A stretch of 64,000 nucleotides of DNA from Mycolicibacterium parafortuitum (GTDB lineage Bacteria > Actinomycetota > Actinomycetes > Mycobacteriales > Mycobacteriaceae), in assembly GCF_010725485.1 (NCBI RefSeq), contig NZ_AP022598.1, positions 1,426,001 to 1,490,000 of the forward strand. The letters are read 5' to 3'. Positions 9,576-18,441 of the stretch are shown here, piece after piece. Numbering within the stretch: position 1 is the stretch's first letter; every line of letters starts with the position of its first letter. The notes below the pieces were generated by a model. The model was not told the DNA's origin and made no database searches. It saw only the letters and a program-made list of their open reading frames with translations. Both the position numbers and the translations under genes were made by a program.

Positions 9576-9628
9576 CCTGTGCACGAATGTCCAGAACACT
9601 TGTTCAGCGAACATCTGCCGTGCACAGG
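9576..9628. promoter_or_regulatory. Nested inverted repeats, probable operator for the SorC-type regulator
   Basis: In the 153-bp divergent gap between eltD and the regulator, CCTGTGCACG (9576-9585) is exactly repeated in inverse as CGTGCACAGG (9619-9628). Between them lies the palindrome TGTTCAGCGAACA (9601-9613). The nested dyads and their position fit a binding site for a homo-oligomeric sugar-responsive repressor or activator controlling both directions. The assignment is inferred from position and symmetry. Confidence 0.6.
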
Positions 9629-9651
9629 TGCTCAAATGGCATACTCCTGGC

Positions 9652-10674
9652 ATGGCAAGCCACGCCAAGCCGCCGCCTCCCGCAGGTGCCCCCGCCGGTC
9701 CGACTGACGGCGAGGCCGGGCATTTTCCGGCGTCGCTGCTGTATCAGGCGGCCAAGCTCTACTACTCCGAGGAGGCGACTCAGGCCGAAGTCGCCACTCA
9801 GCTCGGGACCAGCCGGGCGACCGTCAGCCGGCTGCTGGCCGAGGCCAAACGGCGCGGCATCGTCCGCATCGAGGTGGTAGCGCCGTCGGACATGGAGGTC
9901 GGCGACCTCTCCGACCGGTTGGCCCGCGCGCTGTCGTTGGCGAAAGTCGTCCTGAGCCTGCCGGTTCCGGCTCCGGGCCCGGGCCGCACCACCCTCGACG
10001 TGATGGGTGGTGTGCTCGCCCCCGCCGTCGGCCGGGCACTGTCGGCGGCCGGTCTGTTGGCCGGGGACGTGCTGCTGGTGTCGTCGGGACGGACGGTGTA
10101 CGAGGTCGCGCAGTACGACCTGCCGCCGCTGCCCGGGGTTCTGGTCGCGCCGACAGTGGGCGGGAATGACCAGCCCGAGGCGTGGTACCAGACCAACGAG
10201 ATCACCCGGCTGGTCGCGGCCAGGGTGTCCGGTCGGCCCAATTATCTTTTCGCCCCGGCACTTCCGGGCCCGGACCTCTACCCGTCGCTGCGCAACGACC
10301 CGAGCATCCAACGCGTGCTGGACCTCTGGCCGCAGGCCCGCTGCGCCCTGATGGGAGTCGGTGCACCGCCCCTGATGCGCTCGGACATCCCGCGGTTCGT
10401 CCCGACCGAGTCGACTTCCCTGCGGGCGGCGGTCGGTGACGTGTGCTCGCGGTTCTACGACCGGGCCGGCGATCCGGTCGAATTCGACGGCAGCGGAAGG
10501 CTCATCGCCGTCGAACTGGACGCGCTACGCCACATTCCGGTCACCATCGCGGTAGCGATCGGCGCCGAGAAGATCGACTCGATCGTCGCCGGTGCCCTCG
10601 GCGGCTATTTCAATCAACTCGTCACCGACCCTGCCACGGCGACGGCGATCCTCACTCACCTGGAGAAGGCGTGA
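9652..10674 (+). CDS. SorC/DeoR-type sugar-responsive transcriptional regulator
   Basis: A 340-residue regulator. The N-terminal helix-turn-helix spans about residues 15-60 (Q-E-V-A-x-Q-L-G-T-S-R-x-T-V-S-R-L pattern). The remaining ~270 residues match the SorC-type sugar-binding domain, an NagB-like Rossmann fold, with segments such as GDVLLVSSG and LMGVGAPP. These proteins bind phosphorylated sugars; here erythrulose phosphate is a reasonable guess. A GTG at 9628 would add 8 residues but lies inside the operator repeat, so the ATG at 9652 is preferred. Its stop overlaps the SDR start (GTGA), so the two genes are co-transcribed. Confidence 0.85.
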   Translation: MASHAKPPPPAGAPAGPTDGEAGHFPASLLYQAAKLYYSEEATQAEVATQLGTSRATVSRLLAEAKRRGIVRIEVVAPSDMEVGDLSDRLARALSLAKVVLSLPVPAPGPGRTTLDVMGGVLAPAVGRALSAAGLLAGDVLLVSSGRTVYEVAQYDLPPLPGVLVAPTVGGNDQPEAWYQTNEITRLVAARVSGRPNYLFAPALPGPDLYPSLRNDPSIQRVLDLWPQARCALMGVGAPPLMRSDIPRFVPTESTSLRAAVGDVCSRFYDRAGDPVEFDGSGRLIAVELDALRHIPVTIAVAIGAEKIDSIVAGALGGYFNQLVTDPATATAILTHLEKA

Positions 10675-11462
10675 CGACAATAACGATGCCCCGGTACGCG
10701 GGTACACTCCGGCTGGACGGCAAGCGCGCGTTGATCACCGGCGCGACCAAGGGCATCGGTGCCGACATCGCGCAGGCGTTCGCCTCCGCCGGCGCCGATC
10801 TGGTGCTCAGCGGCCGCGACGAGGGTGAGCTGACCGCCGCGCGGGCCTCCCTGGCCGACCGGTTCGGTGTCCGGATCCACACGGCTGCCGTCGACCTGGC
10901 CCAGCCCGACGCGCCCGCGGAGTTGGCGCGGATCGCCGTCGAGGCGTTCGACGGGCTCGACGTCCTGGTAAACAACGCCGGCGTCTCGTACCCGCAGCCC
11001 GTCATCGACACCGACCCGGCCCAGTTCGACACGACCATCACGGTGAACCTGCGGGCCCCGGCGCTCCTGGCCTCGGCGGTCGGCGCCGCGATGGTGGCTG
11101 CGGGCACCGGCGGGTCGATCATCACCGTGGCGTCGGCGGCTGCGCTGGCTCCGCTGCCCGACCACTATGCGTACTGCGCGTCGAAGGCCGGTCTGGTGAT
11201 GGCGACGAAGGTGCTCGCCCGGGAACTCGGACCGCACGGCATTCGGGCGAACTCCGTCTGCCCGACGGTGGTGCTGACCGAGATGGGGCAGCGGGTGTGG
11301 GGCGACGAAGAGAAGTCCGCACCGATGCTCGCACGGATTCCGCTGGGCCGCTTCGCCGTTCCCCAGGAGGTGTCCGACACCGTGGTGTGGCTGGCCTCCG
11401 ACATGGCGGCCATGATCAACGGTGTGGACATCGCGATCGACGGCGGTTACACGATGGGCTGA
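10671..11462 (+). CDS. dthD: SDR-family polyol dehydrogenase, D-threitol dehydrogenase-like
   Basis: A 263-residue classical short-chain dehydrogenase. The cofactor motif TGATKGIG lies near residues 21-28, NNAG follows at about residues 100-103, and the catalytic set is a serine in ITVASAAA, then Tyr-x-x-x-Lys in YCASK. The C-terminal GGYTMG is typical of the family. M. smegmatis DthD, an SDR encoded in the tetritol cluster, oxidises D-threitol to D-erythrulose; location beside eltD, the kinase and the regulator supports the same role. The GTG at 10671 overlaps the regulator stop by 4 bp; an ATG at 10686 is the alternative. The 3' end overlaps the convergent FGGY kinase gene by 16 bp. Confidence 0.75.
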   Translation: MTTITMPRYAGTLRLDGKRALITGATKGIGADIAQAFASAGADLVLSGRDEGELTAARASLADRFGVRIHTAAVDLAQPDAPAELARIAVEAFDGLDVLVNNAGVSYPQPVIDTDPAQFDTTITVNLRAPALLASAVGAAMVAAGTGGSIITVASAAALAPLPDHYAYCASKAGLVMATKVLARELGPHGIRANSVCPTVVLTEMGQRVWGDEEKSAPMLARIPLGRFAVPQEVSDTVVWLASDMAAMINGVDIAIDGGYTMG

Positions 11463-12946
11463 GGCTCGCGGCGATCCATGTTCGCGAGCCTGTGCACCTG
11501 GGCTCGGGTGGCGGGGTAGAGCTCGCGCCAGCCCGCGTACAGCTCCTCGTAGAGTTCTCGGTTGGCCGGGTCGGGTTCGATCTCACGGGCGATTCGCGCC
11601 CAGTCCGTCGTCGCCGGTACCAGTCCGGCGCCGATTCCGGCCAACAGCGCGTCGCCGTAGCTCGCCCCGATGGCCTGCTCGGGTACCAACTGCGACCGCC
11701 CGGTGACGTCGCTGACGATCTGGGCCCAGATCGGGCTGCGCAGCCCGCCCCCGACCGCGACCGTCCTGGTCGCGGTGTGGGCGTCGTCGAAGCGCTCCAG
11801 AATCTGCCGGATACCGAATGCGATGCCCTCGTAGGCCGCCCGGAACAGGTGGCCCCTGGTGTGCCGGAGGGTAAGCCCGGCGACCACCCCCCGGGCCTGC
11901 GGATCGAACACCGGCGTGCGCTCGCCGGCGAGATAGGGCAGCACCAGCAGTCCGTCACTGCCCGGTGGAACCACTCGCGCCTCGACCATCAGGTCGTCGA
12001 AGGAGTCCCCACCGGTCACCGTCTGCAACCAGTTGATCATGCTGCCCGCGGTCGAGGTACCCGCGGCCAACGCGAGGCTGCCGTGGGCGACTCCGGCGGT
12101 GGTCCACAACGCCGGATCGCTGTAGTACTCGTCGATGACCTGCACGATGAACATGGTCGAGCCGTACATCAGCATCTGATCGCCGGGCGCTCGCACGCCT
12201 ACCGAGAACGCCTCGGAGTACGCGTCGACCGCGCCCGCCGCGACCGGGGTGCCGACCGGTATCCCGGACGCCTCGGCGGCCTCGGCGGTGACGGTTCCGA
12301 CCACCTCACTCGGCCACACCAACCGTGGTAACGGGAGATGACCGCTGATGCGCTCGGCCCACTGCCGGTTCCAGTCGAACTCCCGCGTGGCGTACATCGG
12401 GTCGCACTGGCTGGCGGTGTGGTGGTCCATCACGTATTCGCCGGTCAGCTTCGCCGCGATGTAGGAGTTGGACCCGTACCAGCCCCTGGCCCGGTCGAAC
12501 ACATCGGGCTCATGCCGGCGCACCCACTCGAGTTTCGGGCCGACCGCCTGGCTCGACAGCAGCGTGCCGGCCTGATCCAGGATGTTCTGCTCGCCGAATT
12601 CGGCTGTCAGATCCTCGATTTCGGCGGTCGCGCGGGTGTCGATGCCGTACAGGATCGCGGGGCGCAGCGGCCGCAGATCGGAATCGCACAACACCAGGCA
12701 CGGACCCACACCGCTGACACACATCGCCCCGAGCCGACTCCCGCTGGGCATCCTGGCTGTCAGCGCGCGGGCGATGGTGCAGACTTCGCGCCACCACACC
12801 GCTTCGGCGTCGACTTCGGCCCACCCGGGTCGCGGCAGATCCATCGAGTGCGCGATCGTCTCCGTGGCGATCACCGACCCCGAGGTATCCACGAGGACGC
12901 CCTTGGTGCTTCCCGTCCCCATGTCGATTCCGAGCAGCAACTCCAC
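11447..12946 (-). CDS. FGGY-family carbohydrate kinase (xylulokinase-like)
   Basis: A 499-residue sugar kinase of the FGGY/actin-ATPase fold. The N-terminal phosphate loop is GIDMGTGSTKG, the catalytic aspartate is expected in AGAVDAYSEA (about residue 247), and the C-terminal domain has the adenosine motif AVGGGLRSPIWAQI. It phosphorylates a ketose or polyol; xylulose, erythritol and related substrates are all possible and the sequence does not decide. The GTG start at 12946 gives a normal family length. It converges on the SDR gene with 3' ends overlapping by 16 bp, so it is not in the same operon but borders the cluster and probably belongs to it. Confidence 0.8.
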   Translation of the reverse strand: MELLLGIDMGTGSTKGVLVDTSGSVIATETIAHSMDLPRPGWAEVDAEAVWWREVCTIARALTARMPSGSRLGAMCVSGVGPCLVLCDSDLRPLRPAILYGIDTRATAEIEDLTAEFGEQNILDQAGTLLSSQAVGPKLEWVRRHEPDVFDRARGWYGSNSYIAAKLTGEYVMDHHTASQCDPMYATREFDWNRQWAERISGHLPLPRLVWPSEVVGTVTAEAAEASGIPVGTPVAAGAVDAYSEAFSVGVRAPGDQMLMYGSTMFIVQVIDEYYSDPALWTTAGVAHGSLALAAGTSTAGSMINWLQTVTGGDSFDDLMVEARVVPPGSDGLLVLPYLAGERTPVFDPQARGVVAGLTLRHTRGHLFRAAYEGIAFGIRQILERFDDAHTATRTVAVGGGLRSPIWAQIVSDVTGRSQLVPEQAIGASYGDALLAGIGAGLVPATTDWARIAREIEPDPANRELYEELYAGWRELYPATRAQVHRLANMDRREPQPIV

Positions 12947-13027
12947 CCGTCGACCCTACGTCGCCGCGATGGGACTCCGATCCGATTCGGGTTCCAAACC
13001 GGGATGAGGACGGCCGAGCGGGGCGCC

Positions 13028-14332
13028 TCAGTTCCGCATCGGCGGCAGGGGTTCGTAGGGGTGGTACCACTTCCATTGGACGCGTTCACCGCACGGCCCG
13101 CGGTAGGGCGGGACGCCTGGTGGCGGTGCGGTCGGCGGGTGTGCCAGCGACCCGGGCGTCAGTGGTTTCCCGAGGTGATCGGCGACGAGGAGTCGGTGGG
13201 CGGGCCCGGTGATGATGATCACCCCGCGGTGGTGCGCGCGATGGTGATACGGACACACCAGCACCAGATTCTCCAGCTCGGTTTCCCCGCCGTCTTCCCA
13301 GTGCACGATGTGGTGAGCGTGCAGCCCCTGGGTGGATCCGCAGCCGGGGACGACGCAGGTGCGGTCGCGGTGTTCCAGTGCGCGCCGGAGCCGCCGGTTG
13401 ACGGTGCGGGTGGTCCGCCCGGCACCGATGGGCCGGCCGTGGCGTTCGAACCACACCTCGCACGTGGCGTCACAGGACAGGTAGCGGCGCTCCTCGTTGG
13501 TCAGCATCGGCCCCCGATGCAGTGCCGCGACTTTGGTGTCGGCGTCGACGTGCACCACCACCGTGGTGTGCTGGCCGTGTGGGCGGCGGAACGCTTCGGC
13601 GTCCCAGGCGGAGCGCACCAGCGCTTTGAACGCCGCGACCTTGCCGGGCAGCGGCGGACGCTGCGGCTGCGAGCCGCTGTCAGTCTCGTGGTCGCGTTTC
13701 CATTCGGCGATCAGCCCGTCTTTGTGCGATTGCAGTGCCGAGGCGAAGATCGCGGAATTGTCGTGGGTGAGTTTGATGTGCCAATAGGTGTAGTCGGCGT
13801 CGCAGGTGGTGGTGATCGCCTCGTCGGGCATCGGCGGCGGGAGCGGATCGTCACCCTCTTCGGTGTGCGGATCGACCTCCGGTTCGGGGTCGGGGCGGGG
13901 TTCGAGTTTGACCGCGGTGCGCAGCTGGCTGACCGAGGCGTTCTCGGCCAGCTGGGCGTAGTGGTCGTCGGAACCCTCCCCGGCGCGCTCGGCGATCACC
14001 CCGACCTGATCCAGGGAGAAGCGGCCCTCCTTGAGCCCTCCGACACAGACGGGAAATTCACCGAGCCGATCGGCCACAGCGACAATCGTCTCGGCATTGC
14101 GCGGTGACGTACCCAGCTTCCAGGCCACCAACGCCGCCAGCGAGCGGGCCCCGGTGGCACCCCAGAGTTGGTCGCCGTCGATCTCGGCGACGATCTCCAC
14201 GATGCGCCCGTCGATGGCGTTGCGCTGACCAGCCAACTCGGAGAGCTCGTCGAACAACGCCTCCAGCTGAAGCTCCCGAGGCGGGCTCGGGATGAACGAC
14301 GGTGCGCTGCCGGGACGCATGGACCCATACAA
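13028..14332 (-). CDS. DUF222 and HNH-nuclease domain protein (13E12 repeat family)
   Basis: A 434-residue protein (or 430 from the ATG at 14320). The N-terminal ~300 residues match the DUF222 layout typical of the actinobacterial 13E12 family. The C-terminus has an HNH nuclease core: a zinc-like cysteine pair in CVVPGCG, then HAHHIVHWEDGG, NLVLVCPYHHRAHH. Such genes are multicopy in mycobacteria and often lie beside tRNA genes or phage remnants. It stands alone between the carbohydrate cluster and tRNA-Leu. No partner gene suggests a specific function; DNA cleavage is inferred from the intact HNH residues. Confidence 0.85.
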   Translation of the reverse strand: MYGSMRPGSAPSFIPSPPRELQLEALFDELSELAGQRNAIDGRIVEIVAEIDGDQLWGATGARSLAALVAWKLGTSPRNAETIVAVADRLGEFPVCVGGLKEGRFSLDQVGVIAERAGEGSDDHYAQLAENASVSQLRTAVKLEPRPDPEPEVDPHTEEGDDPLPPPMPDEAITTTCDADYTYWHIKLTHDNSAIFASALQSHKDGLIAEWKRDHETDSGSQPQRPPLPGKVAAFKALVRSAWDAEAFRRPHGQHTTVVVHVDADTKVAALHRGPMLTNEERRYLSCDATCEVWFERHGRPIGAGRTTRTVNRRLRRALEHRDRTCVVPGCGSTQGLHAHHIVHWEDGGETELENLVLVCPYHHRAHHRGVIIITGPAHRLLVADHLGKPLTPGSLAHPPTAPPPGVPPYRGPCGERVQWKWYHPYEPLPPMRN

Positions 14333-14503
14333 CCATCCGGGCCCGACAACTGACGCGCGCGAAAACGACTGCGGCTCAACCGATCACGAGATCTACACCA
14401 GGGTCGTGAAATCTGTCAGATCACGACCCTGAGCGCAGTCTCGCGGCGGCGTGGGGCCAGCGTCACCCGCGCCACCGGCGGAAGACGCACCCCGACAACG
14501 ACG

Positions 14504-14535
14504 AAGGTCGCGGACTCCGAAGAGTCCGCGACCTT
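14504..14535 (-). terminator. Perfect 14-bp hairpin downstream of tRNA-Leu
   Basis: A 14-bp perfect stem (AAGGTCGCGGACTC and its complement) closes a TTCG tetraloop on the minus strand. It begins about 8 nt after the tRNA 3' end. There is no long U run, as is common for mycobacterial terminators. It probably terminates or matures the tRNA transcript. Confidence 0.8.
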
Positions 14536-14543
14536 GTCTCGTG

Positions 14544-14626
14544 TGGGCGAAGGGGGACTTGAACCCCCACGTCCCGAAGGACACTGGCACCTGAAGCCAG
14601 CGCGTCTGCCATTCCGCCACTCGCCC
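14544..14626 (-). tRNA. leuT: tRNA-Leu (anticodon CAG)
   Basis: An 83-nt class II tRNA. The 7-bp acceptor GGGCGAG pairs with TTCGCCC, the anticodon stem CTGGC/GCCAG encloses TTCAGGT (anticodon CAG), the variable arm has a TTCG loop, and the T-arm is GGGGGTTCAAGTCCCCC. CCA is not encoded. M. tuberculosis also has a tRNA-Leu gene at this place beside fhaA. Confidence 0.97.
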
Positions 14627-14882
14627 GAATGACCGAGGGAGCCTATCACGCACCGCTCCCGGCATCCCAACCGTACTTCGGCACCCCCTTGTTCTCCAAA
14701 ACGGGTACACACAGATCCGTGACCAGCACCGATGGGTTTCTCAGAGAACTGTTGGTCCCGCGTGCGCACACATGGCCGATAGCATGCATGCAAGCATCGC
14801 TGCCGGTCGACGCGCCGGTGGCGGCGTGGTGCGAGCAGAAAACACCCAGTCGATGACGGAGATGACGGAGGCGAACAGGACC

Positions 14883-16316
14883 ATGGGACTCGTCGGCCGC
14901 TTCGAGCGCAAGCTCGAGGATTCGGTCGGTGATGCCTTCGCCCGGGTGTTCGGCGGCTCCATCGTCCCCGCGGAAGTCGAGTCGCTTCTGCAGCGGGAAG
15001 CCGATGCGGGCGCTCGTAAAGTCCACGGTGGACGCATTTTGGCCCCGAACGACTACGTCATTACCCTCAGTGTGCCTGACTTTCGGAAGGTGAATGCCGA
15101 TCCGGACATCACCGCGACCACGTTCGCCAAGCACTTGGAGGGATACATCCATGAGCAGGGATGGCAAACGTATGGTGATGTGGTCGTCAGATTCGAGCAG
15201 TCACCCACCCTGCACACCGGACAGTTTCGCGCGCGTGGCGTGGTCAATCCCGACGCGGCCACAGATGAACCCGCTCCACCTTCACGAGACGTCACGTCCC
15301 AGGCAGAACCAGGAGTACCAGCGATGACCGACAATCCGAGCTACCGCGGCGGCCCAGGACAGGGTCGGCCAGACGAGTACTACAACCGTCCCGAAAACCG
15401 TCCCGAGGGCCGCCCCGAAGAAGAGGGCTACCCCCGCCAGGACCCCCGCCCCGAAGACCAGCGCGGCGGCTACCCGCCTGCGGATCAGGGCGGCTACCCG
15501 CCTGCGGATCAGGGCTACCCGCCCCGCGGCGGCTACCCGGAGCAGGGCGGTTACCCAGACCAGGGCGGCTACCCACAGGGTGGCTATCCCCCGCCGTCCT
15601 ACGAGCAGCGCCCCCCGGCCGGCTACGGCCCGCCGTCGGGCGGTTACCCGCCGCATAACTACGAGCAGCGCCCCCCTGCCGGCTACGGCCCGCCCCCCGG
15701 CGGACCCGGCTACGGCGCTCCGTCCAACGACTACGACTACGGCCGCCGTCCCGACGAGGGTGGCTACGGTCAGGGCCGTCCGGCCTACCCGGACCAGGGT
15801 GGCTACCCCGAGCAGGGCGGCTACCCGGACCAGGGCGGATACGGCCAACAGCCCTACGGACGCCAGGACTACGGCCAGCCCGATTACGGCCGCTACGGCG
15901 AGGCCCCGGCCGGCTACGGCGACCAGGGTTACGGCGATCAGGGCTATGGCGACCAGGGCTACGGCGCGCCTGCCGGACAGCAGGGCGGGTACGGCGGCTA
16001 CGGCGCCGGACAGGGCGATTACCCGGCCGGTGCGACGGTCACGCTGCAGCTCGACGACGGCAGCGGACGCACCTACCAGCTGCGTGAAGGCGCCAATGTG
16101 ATCGGCCGCGGACAGGACGCGCAGTTCCGTCTCCCCGACACGGGTGTGTCACGACGGCACCTGGAAATCCGTTGGGACGGTCATGTCGCGCTATTGTCAG
16201 ACCTCAACTCCACCAACGGCACCACGGTGAACAACGCTCCGGTTCAGGAGTGGCAGCTGGCCGACGGCGACGTCATCCGGCTCGGACACTCCGAGATCAT
16301 CGTCCGCGTTCACTGA
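14883..16316 (+). CDS. fhaA: FHA-domain regulator FhaA
   Basis: A 477-residue cytoplasmic signalling protein. Residues 1-~125 are the conserved N-terminal DUF3662 domain (GDAFARVFGGSIVPAEVE). Residues ~160-380 are a low-complexity Gly/Tyr/Pro/Gln linker with many GGYP, DQGGYPEQ and GDQGY repeats. Residues ~383-477 are a phosphothreonine-binding FHA domain (NVIGRG, SRRHLEI, LNSTNGT). M. tuberculosis FhaA binds phosphorylated PknB and the phosphorylated pseudokinase of MurJ and restrains peptidoglycan synthesis. The start MGLVGRFERKLED matches the family and discards a longer in-frame leader. It is the first gene of the kinase/cell-shape block. Confidence 0.97.
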   Translation: MGLVGRFERKLEDSVGDAFARVFGGSIVPAEVESLLQREADAGARKVHGGRILAPNDYVITLSVPDFRKVNADPDITATTFAKHLEGYIHEQGWQTYGDVVVRFEQSPTLHTGQFRARGVVNPDAATDEPAPPSRDVTSQAEPGVPAMTDNPSYRGGPGQGRPDEYYNRPENRPEGRPEEEGYPRQDPRPEDQRGGYPPADQGGYPPADQGYPPRGGYPEQGGYPDQGGYPQGGYPPPSYEQRPPAGYGPPSGGYPPHNYEQRPPAGYGPPPGGPGYGAPSNDYDYGRRPDEGGYGQGRPAYPDQGGYPEQGGYPDQGGYGQQPYGRQDYGQPDYGRYGEAPAGYGDQGYGDQGYGDQGYGAPAGQQGGYGGYGAGQGDYPAGATVTLQLDDGSGRTYQLREGANVIGRGQDAQFRLPDTGVSRRHLEIRWDGHVALLSDLNSTNGTTVNNAPVQEWQLADGDVIRLGHSEIIVRVH

Positions 16317-16411
16317 CGGCGCGCCGCTGAGGGAAGCGGTCGCGTGCACGCCACGTCGATCGACGCCCCACAAGGTGGCGTGCCGACGGGACGGGACGGA
16401 GAGGACGTCAG

Positions 16412-16879
16412 ATGCAGGGGCTTGTTCTGCAGCTGACCCGTGTCGGCTTCCTGTTACTGCTGTGGCTGTTCATCTGGTCTGTGCTGCGCATCCTGCGTAC
16501 CGACATCTACGCGCCGACCGGTGCGGTGATGGTGCGTCGCGGGTTGGCGCTGCGCGGGACGATCCTGCCCAGCAGGGGCCGGCGGACGGTTCCGCGGCAG
16601 CTCGTCGTCACCGAGGGCGCCCTGGCCGGCACCCGCATCACGCTGGGCACCCAGCCGGTGCTGATCGGCCGGGCCGATGACTCGACGCTCGTGCTGACCG
16701 ACGATTACGCCTCTACCCGCCACGCCCGGCTCTCCCCGCGAGGTCCGGAATGGTACGTAGAGGACCTAGGATCAACCAACGGTACATACCTCGACAGGGC
16801 GAAGGTGACGACAGCGGTACGAGTTCCGATGGGCACACCGGTGCGGATCGGCAAGACGGTGATCGAGTTGCGCCCGTGA
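16412..16879 (+). CDS. fhaB: FHA-domain membrane protein FipA/FhaB
   Basis: A 155-residue protein, the same length as M. tuberculosis Rv0019c. One N-terminal membrane segment (about residues 8-28) is followed by a short linker and a C-terminal FHA domain with VLIGRADDS, STRHARL and GSTNGTYLD. In M. tuberculosis it is a PknA substrate that links FtsZ and FtsQ during division under stress. The stop codon overlaps the pstP GTG (GTGA), so the genes are translationally coupled. Confidence 0.97.
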   Translation: MQGLVLQLTRVGFLLLLWLFIWSVLRILRTDIYAPTGAVMVRRGLALRGTILPSRGRRTVPRQLVVTEGALAGTRITLGTQPVLIGRADDSTLVLTDDYASTRHARLSPRGPEWYVEDLGSTNGTYLDRAKVTTAVRVPMGTPVRIGKTVIELRP

Positions 16880-18441
16880 CACTGGTTCTTCGATATGCAG
16901 CCCGTAGCGACCGGGGGTTGGTGCGCGCCAACAACGAGGATTCCGTCTACGCGGGGGCTCGGCTGCTGGCACTGGCCGACGGCATGGGCGGCCACGCCGC
17001 CGGTGAGGTCGCCTCGCAGCTGGTGATCGCCGCACTGGCCCACCTCGACGACGACGAGCCCGGCGGCGACCTGCTCAGCAAGCTCGACGCCGCGGTGCGC
17101 GACGGCAACGCCGCGATCGCCGCGCACGTCGAGGAGGACCCCGAGCTCGAGGGCATGGGCACCACGCTGACGGCGATCCTGTTCGCCGGCAATCGGCTCG
17201 GGCTGGTGCACATCGGCGACTCCCGCGGCTACCTGCTGCGCGACGGCGAACTCACCCAGATCACCAAAGACGACACGTTCGTCCAGACACTGGTCGACGA
17301 GGGCCGGATCACCGCCGAGGAGGCCCACAGCCACCCGCAGCGGTCGCTGATCATGCGCGCGCTGACCGGCCACGAGGTCGAGCCGACGCTGATCATGCGC
17401 GAAGCCCGCGCCGGCGACCGCTACCTGTTGTGCTCGGACGGGCTGTCGGACCCGGTCAGCCAGGACACCATCGCCGAGGCGCTGCAGATCCCCGATGTCG
17501 CCGAGAGCGCCGACCGCCTCATCGAGCTGGCCCTGCGCGGCGGCGGTCCCGACAACGTCACCGTGGTGGTGGCCGATGTCGTCGACTACGACTACGGGCA
17601 GACCCAGCCGATCCTGGCGGGGGCGGTGTCCGGCGACGACGACCAGACCGCCCCGCCGAACACCGCGGCAGGCCGCGCGTCGGCGTTCAATCCGAAACGC
17701 AACGCAGCCAAACGTGTTGTGCCGCAACCCGAGGAACCCCCGCCGCGCCCTGCGTCGCGTCGGCGCATGATCATCGCCGCGACCGTGCTGGTCCTTGTGG
17801 TGCTGGCGGGCCTGGCAGTCGGACGCGAGATCGTGCGGAACAACTACTACGTCAGCGAGCACGATGGCACCGTCTCCATCATGCGGGGTGTTCAGGGCTC
17901 CTTTCTCGGAGTGTCCTTGCAGGAGCCATATCTCCTCGGATGTCTGAACAACCGCAACGAACTCTCCCTCATCAGCGCCGACCAGTCCGGTGACCCCCGG
18001 GACTGCACGCTCCTCGCCGTCGGTGATATCCGTCCCTCCGAGCGCGCCCAGGTGATCGCCGGGCTGCCGTCCGGCTCGTTGGACGAGGCCATCGGCCAGA
18101 TCGAGGAACTGTCCCGCAGCTCCGTGTTGCCGGTGTGCGCGACCCCGACGCCCACCTCGACACCCAAGCCGTCCCCCACCCCGGCTCCGTCTCCCGCGCC
18201 GGCGTCCGCGTCACCGCGGCCCGCCCCGACGTCGACCTCCGGCGCGCCGGAATCGCCTGCGCCGTCGGCGAATCCGCGTCCGAGCAGCCCCGCGCCCACG
18301 ACACCTCGCGCGTCGGCCCCGCCGTCCCCGTCGGGATCGGCGACCCCCGCTCCCCCGCCCACCCCGTCCCCCTCCCCGACGGTCACCGCGCTGCCGCCAC
18401 CGCCGCCTGAACCGGGAACGAACTGCCGGGAAGTCGCATGA
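16876..18441 (+). CDS. pstP: PP2C-type Ser/Thr protein phosphatase PstP
   Basis: A 521-residue membrane phosphatase that dephosphorylates PknA, PknB and their substrates. The catalytic PP2C domain (about 1-235) has the metal-binding motifs NNEDS, LADGMGGHAAGE, HIGDSRGY, SDGLSDPV and GPDNVTV. A juxtamembrane linker, one membrane helix (about 297-315) and an extracellular domain follow. It ends in a Pro/Ser/Thr/Ala-rich tail of about 100 residues. The GTG start at 16876 overlaps the fhaB stop, and its own stop overlaps the rodA ATG, so the whole block appears coupled. Confidence 0.97.
   Translation: MTLVLRYAARSDRGLVRANNEDSVYAGARLLALADGMGGHAAGEVASQLVIAALAHLDDDEPGGDLLSKLDAAVRDGNAAIAAHVEEDPELEGMGTTLTAILFAGNRLGLVHIGDSRGYLLRDGELTQITKDDTFVQTLVDEGRITAEEAHSHPQRSLIMRALTGHEVEPTLIMREARAGDRYLLCSDGLSDPVSQDTIAEALQIPDVAESADRLIELALRGGGPDNVTVVVADVVDYDYGQTQPILAGAVSGDDDQTAPPNTAAGRASAFNPKRNAAKRVVPQPEEPPPRPASRRRMIIAATVLVLVVLAGLAVGREIVRNNYYVSEHDGTVSIMRGVQGSFLGVSLQEPYLLGCLNNRNELSLISADQSGDPRDCTLLAVGDIRPSERAQVIAGLPSGSLDEAIGQIEELSRSSVLPVCATPTPTSTPKPSPTPAPSPAPASASPRPAPTSTSGAPESPAPSANPRPSSPAPTTPRASAPPSPSGSATPAPPPTPSPSPTVTALPPPPPEPGTNCREVA

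Noticed and set aside
13028..14332. DUF222/HNH gene as part of a homing or restriction system
   Set aside because: No methylase, intron or target-site duplication is visible nearby; the family is a common multicopy one in mycobacteria.
14393..14793. Open frames on the minus strand across tRNA-Leu
   Set aside because: They read through the tRNA and its terminator hairpin and have no recognisable domain; the tRNA explains the sequence.
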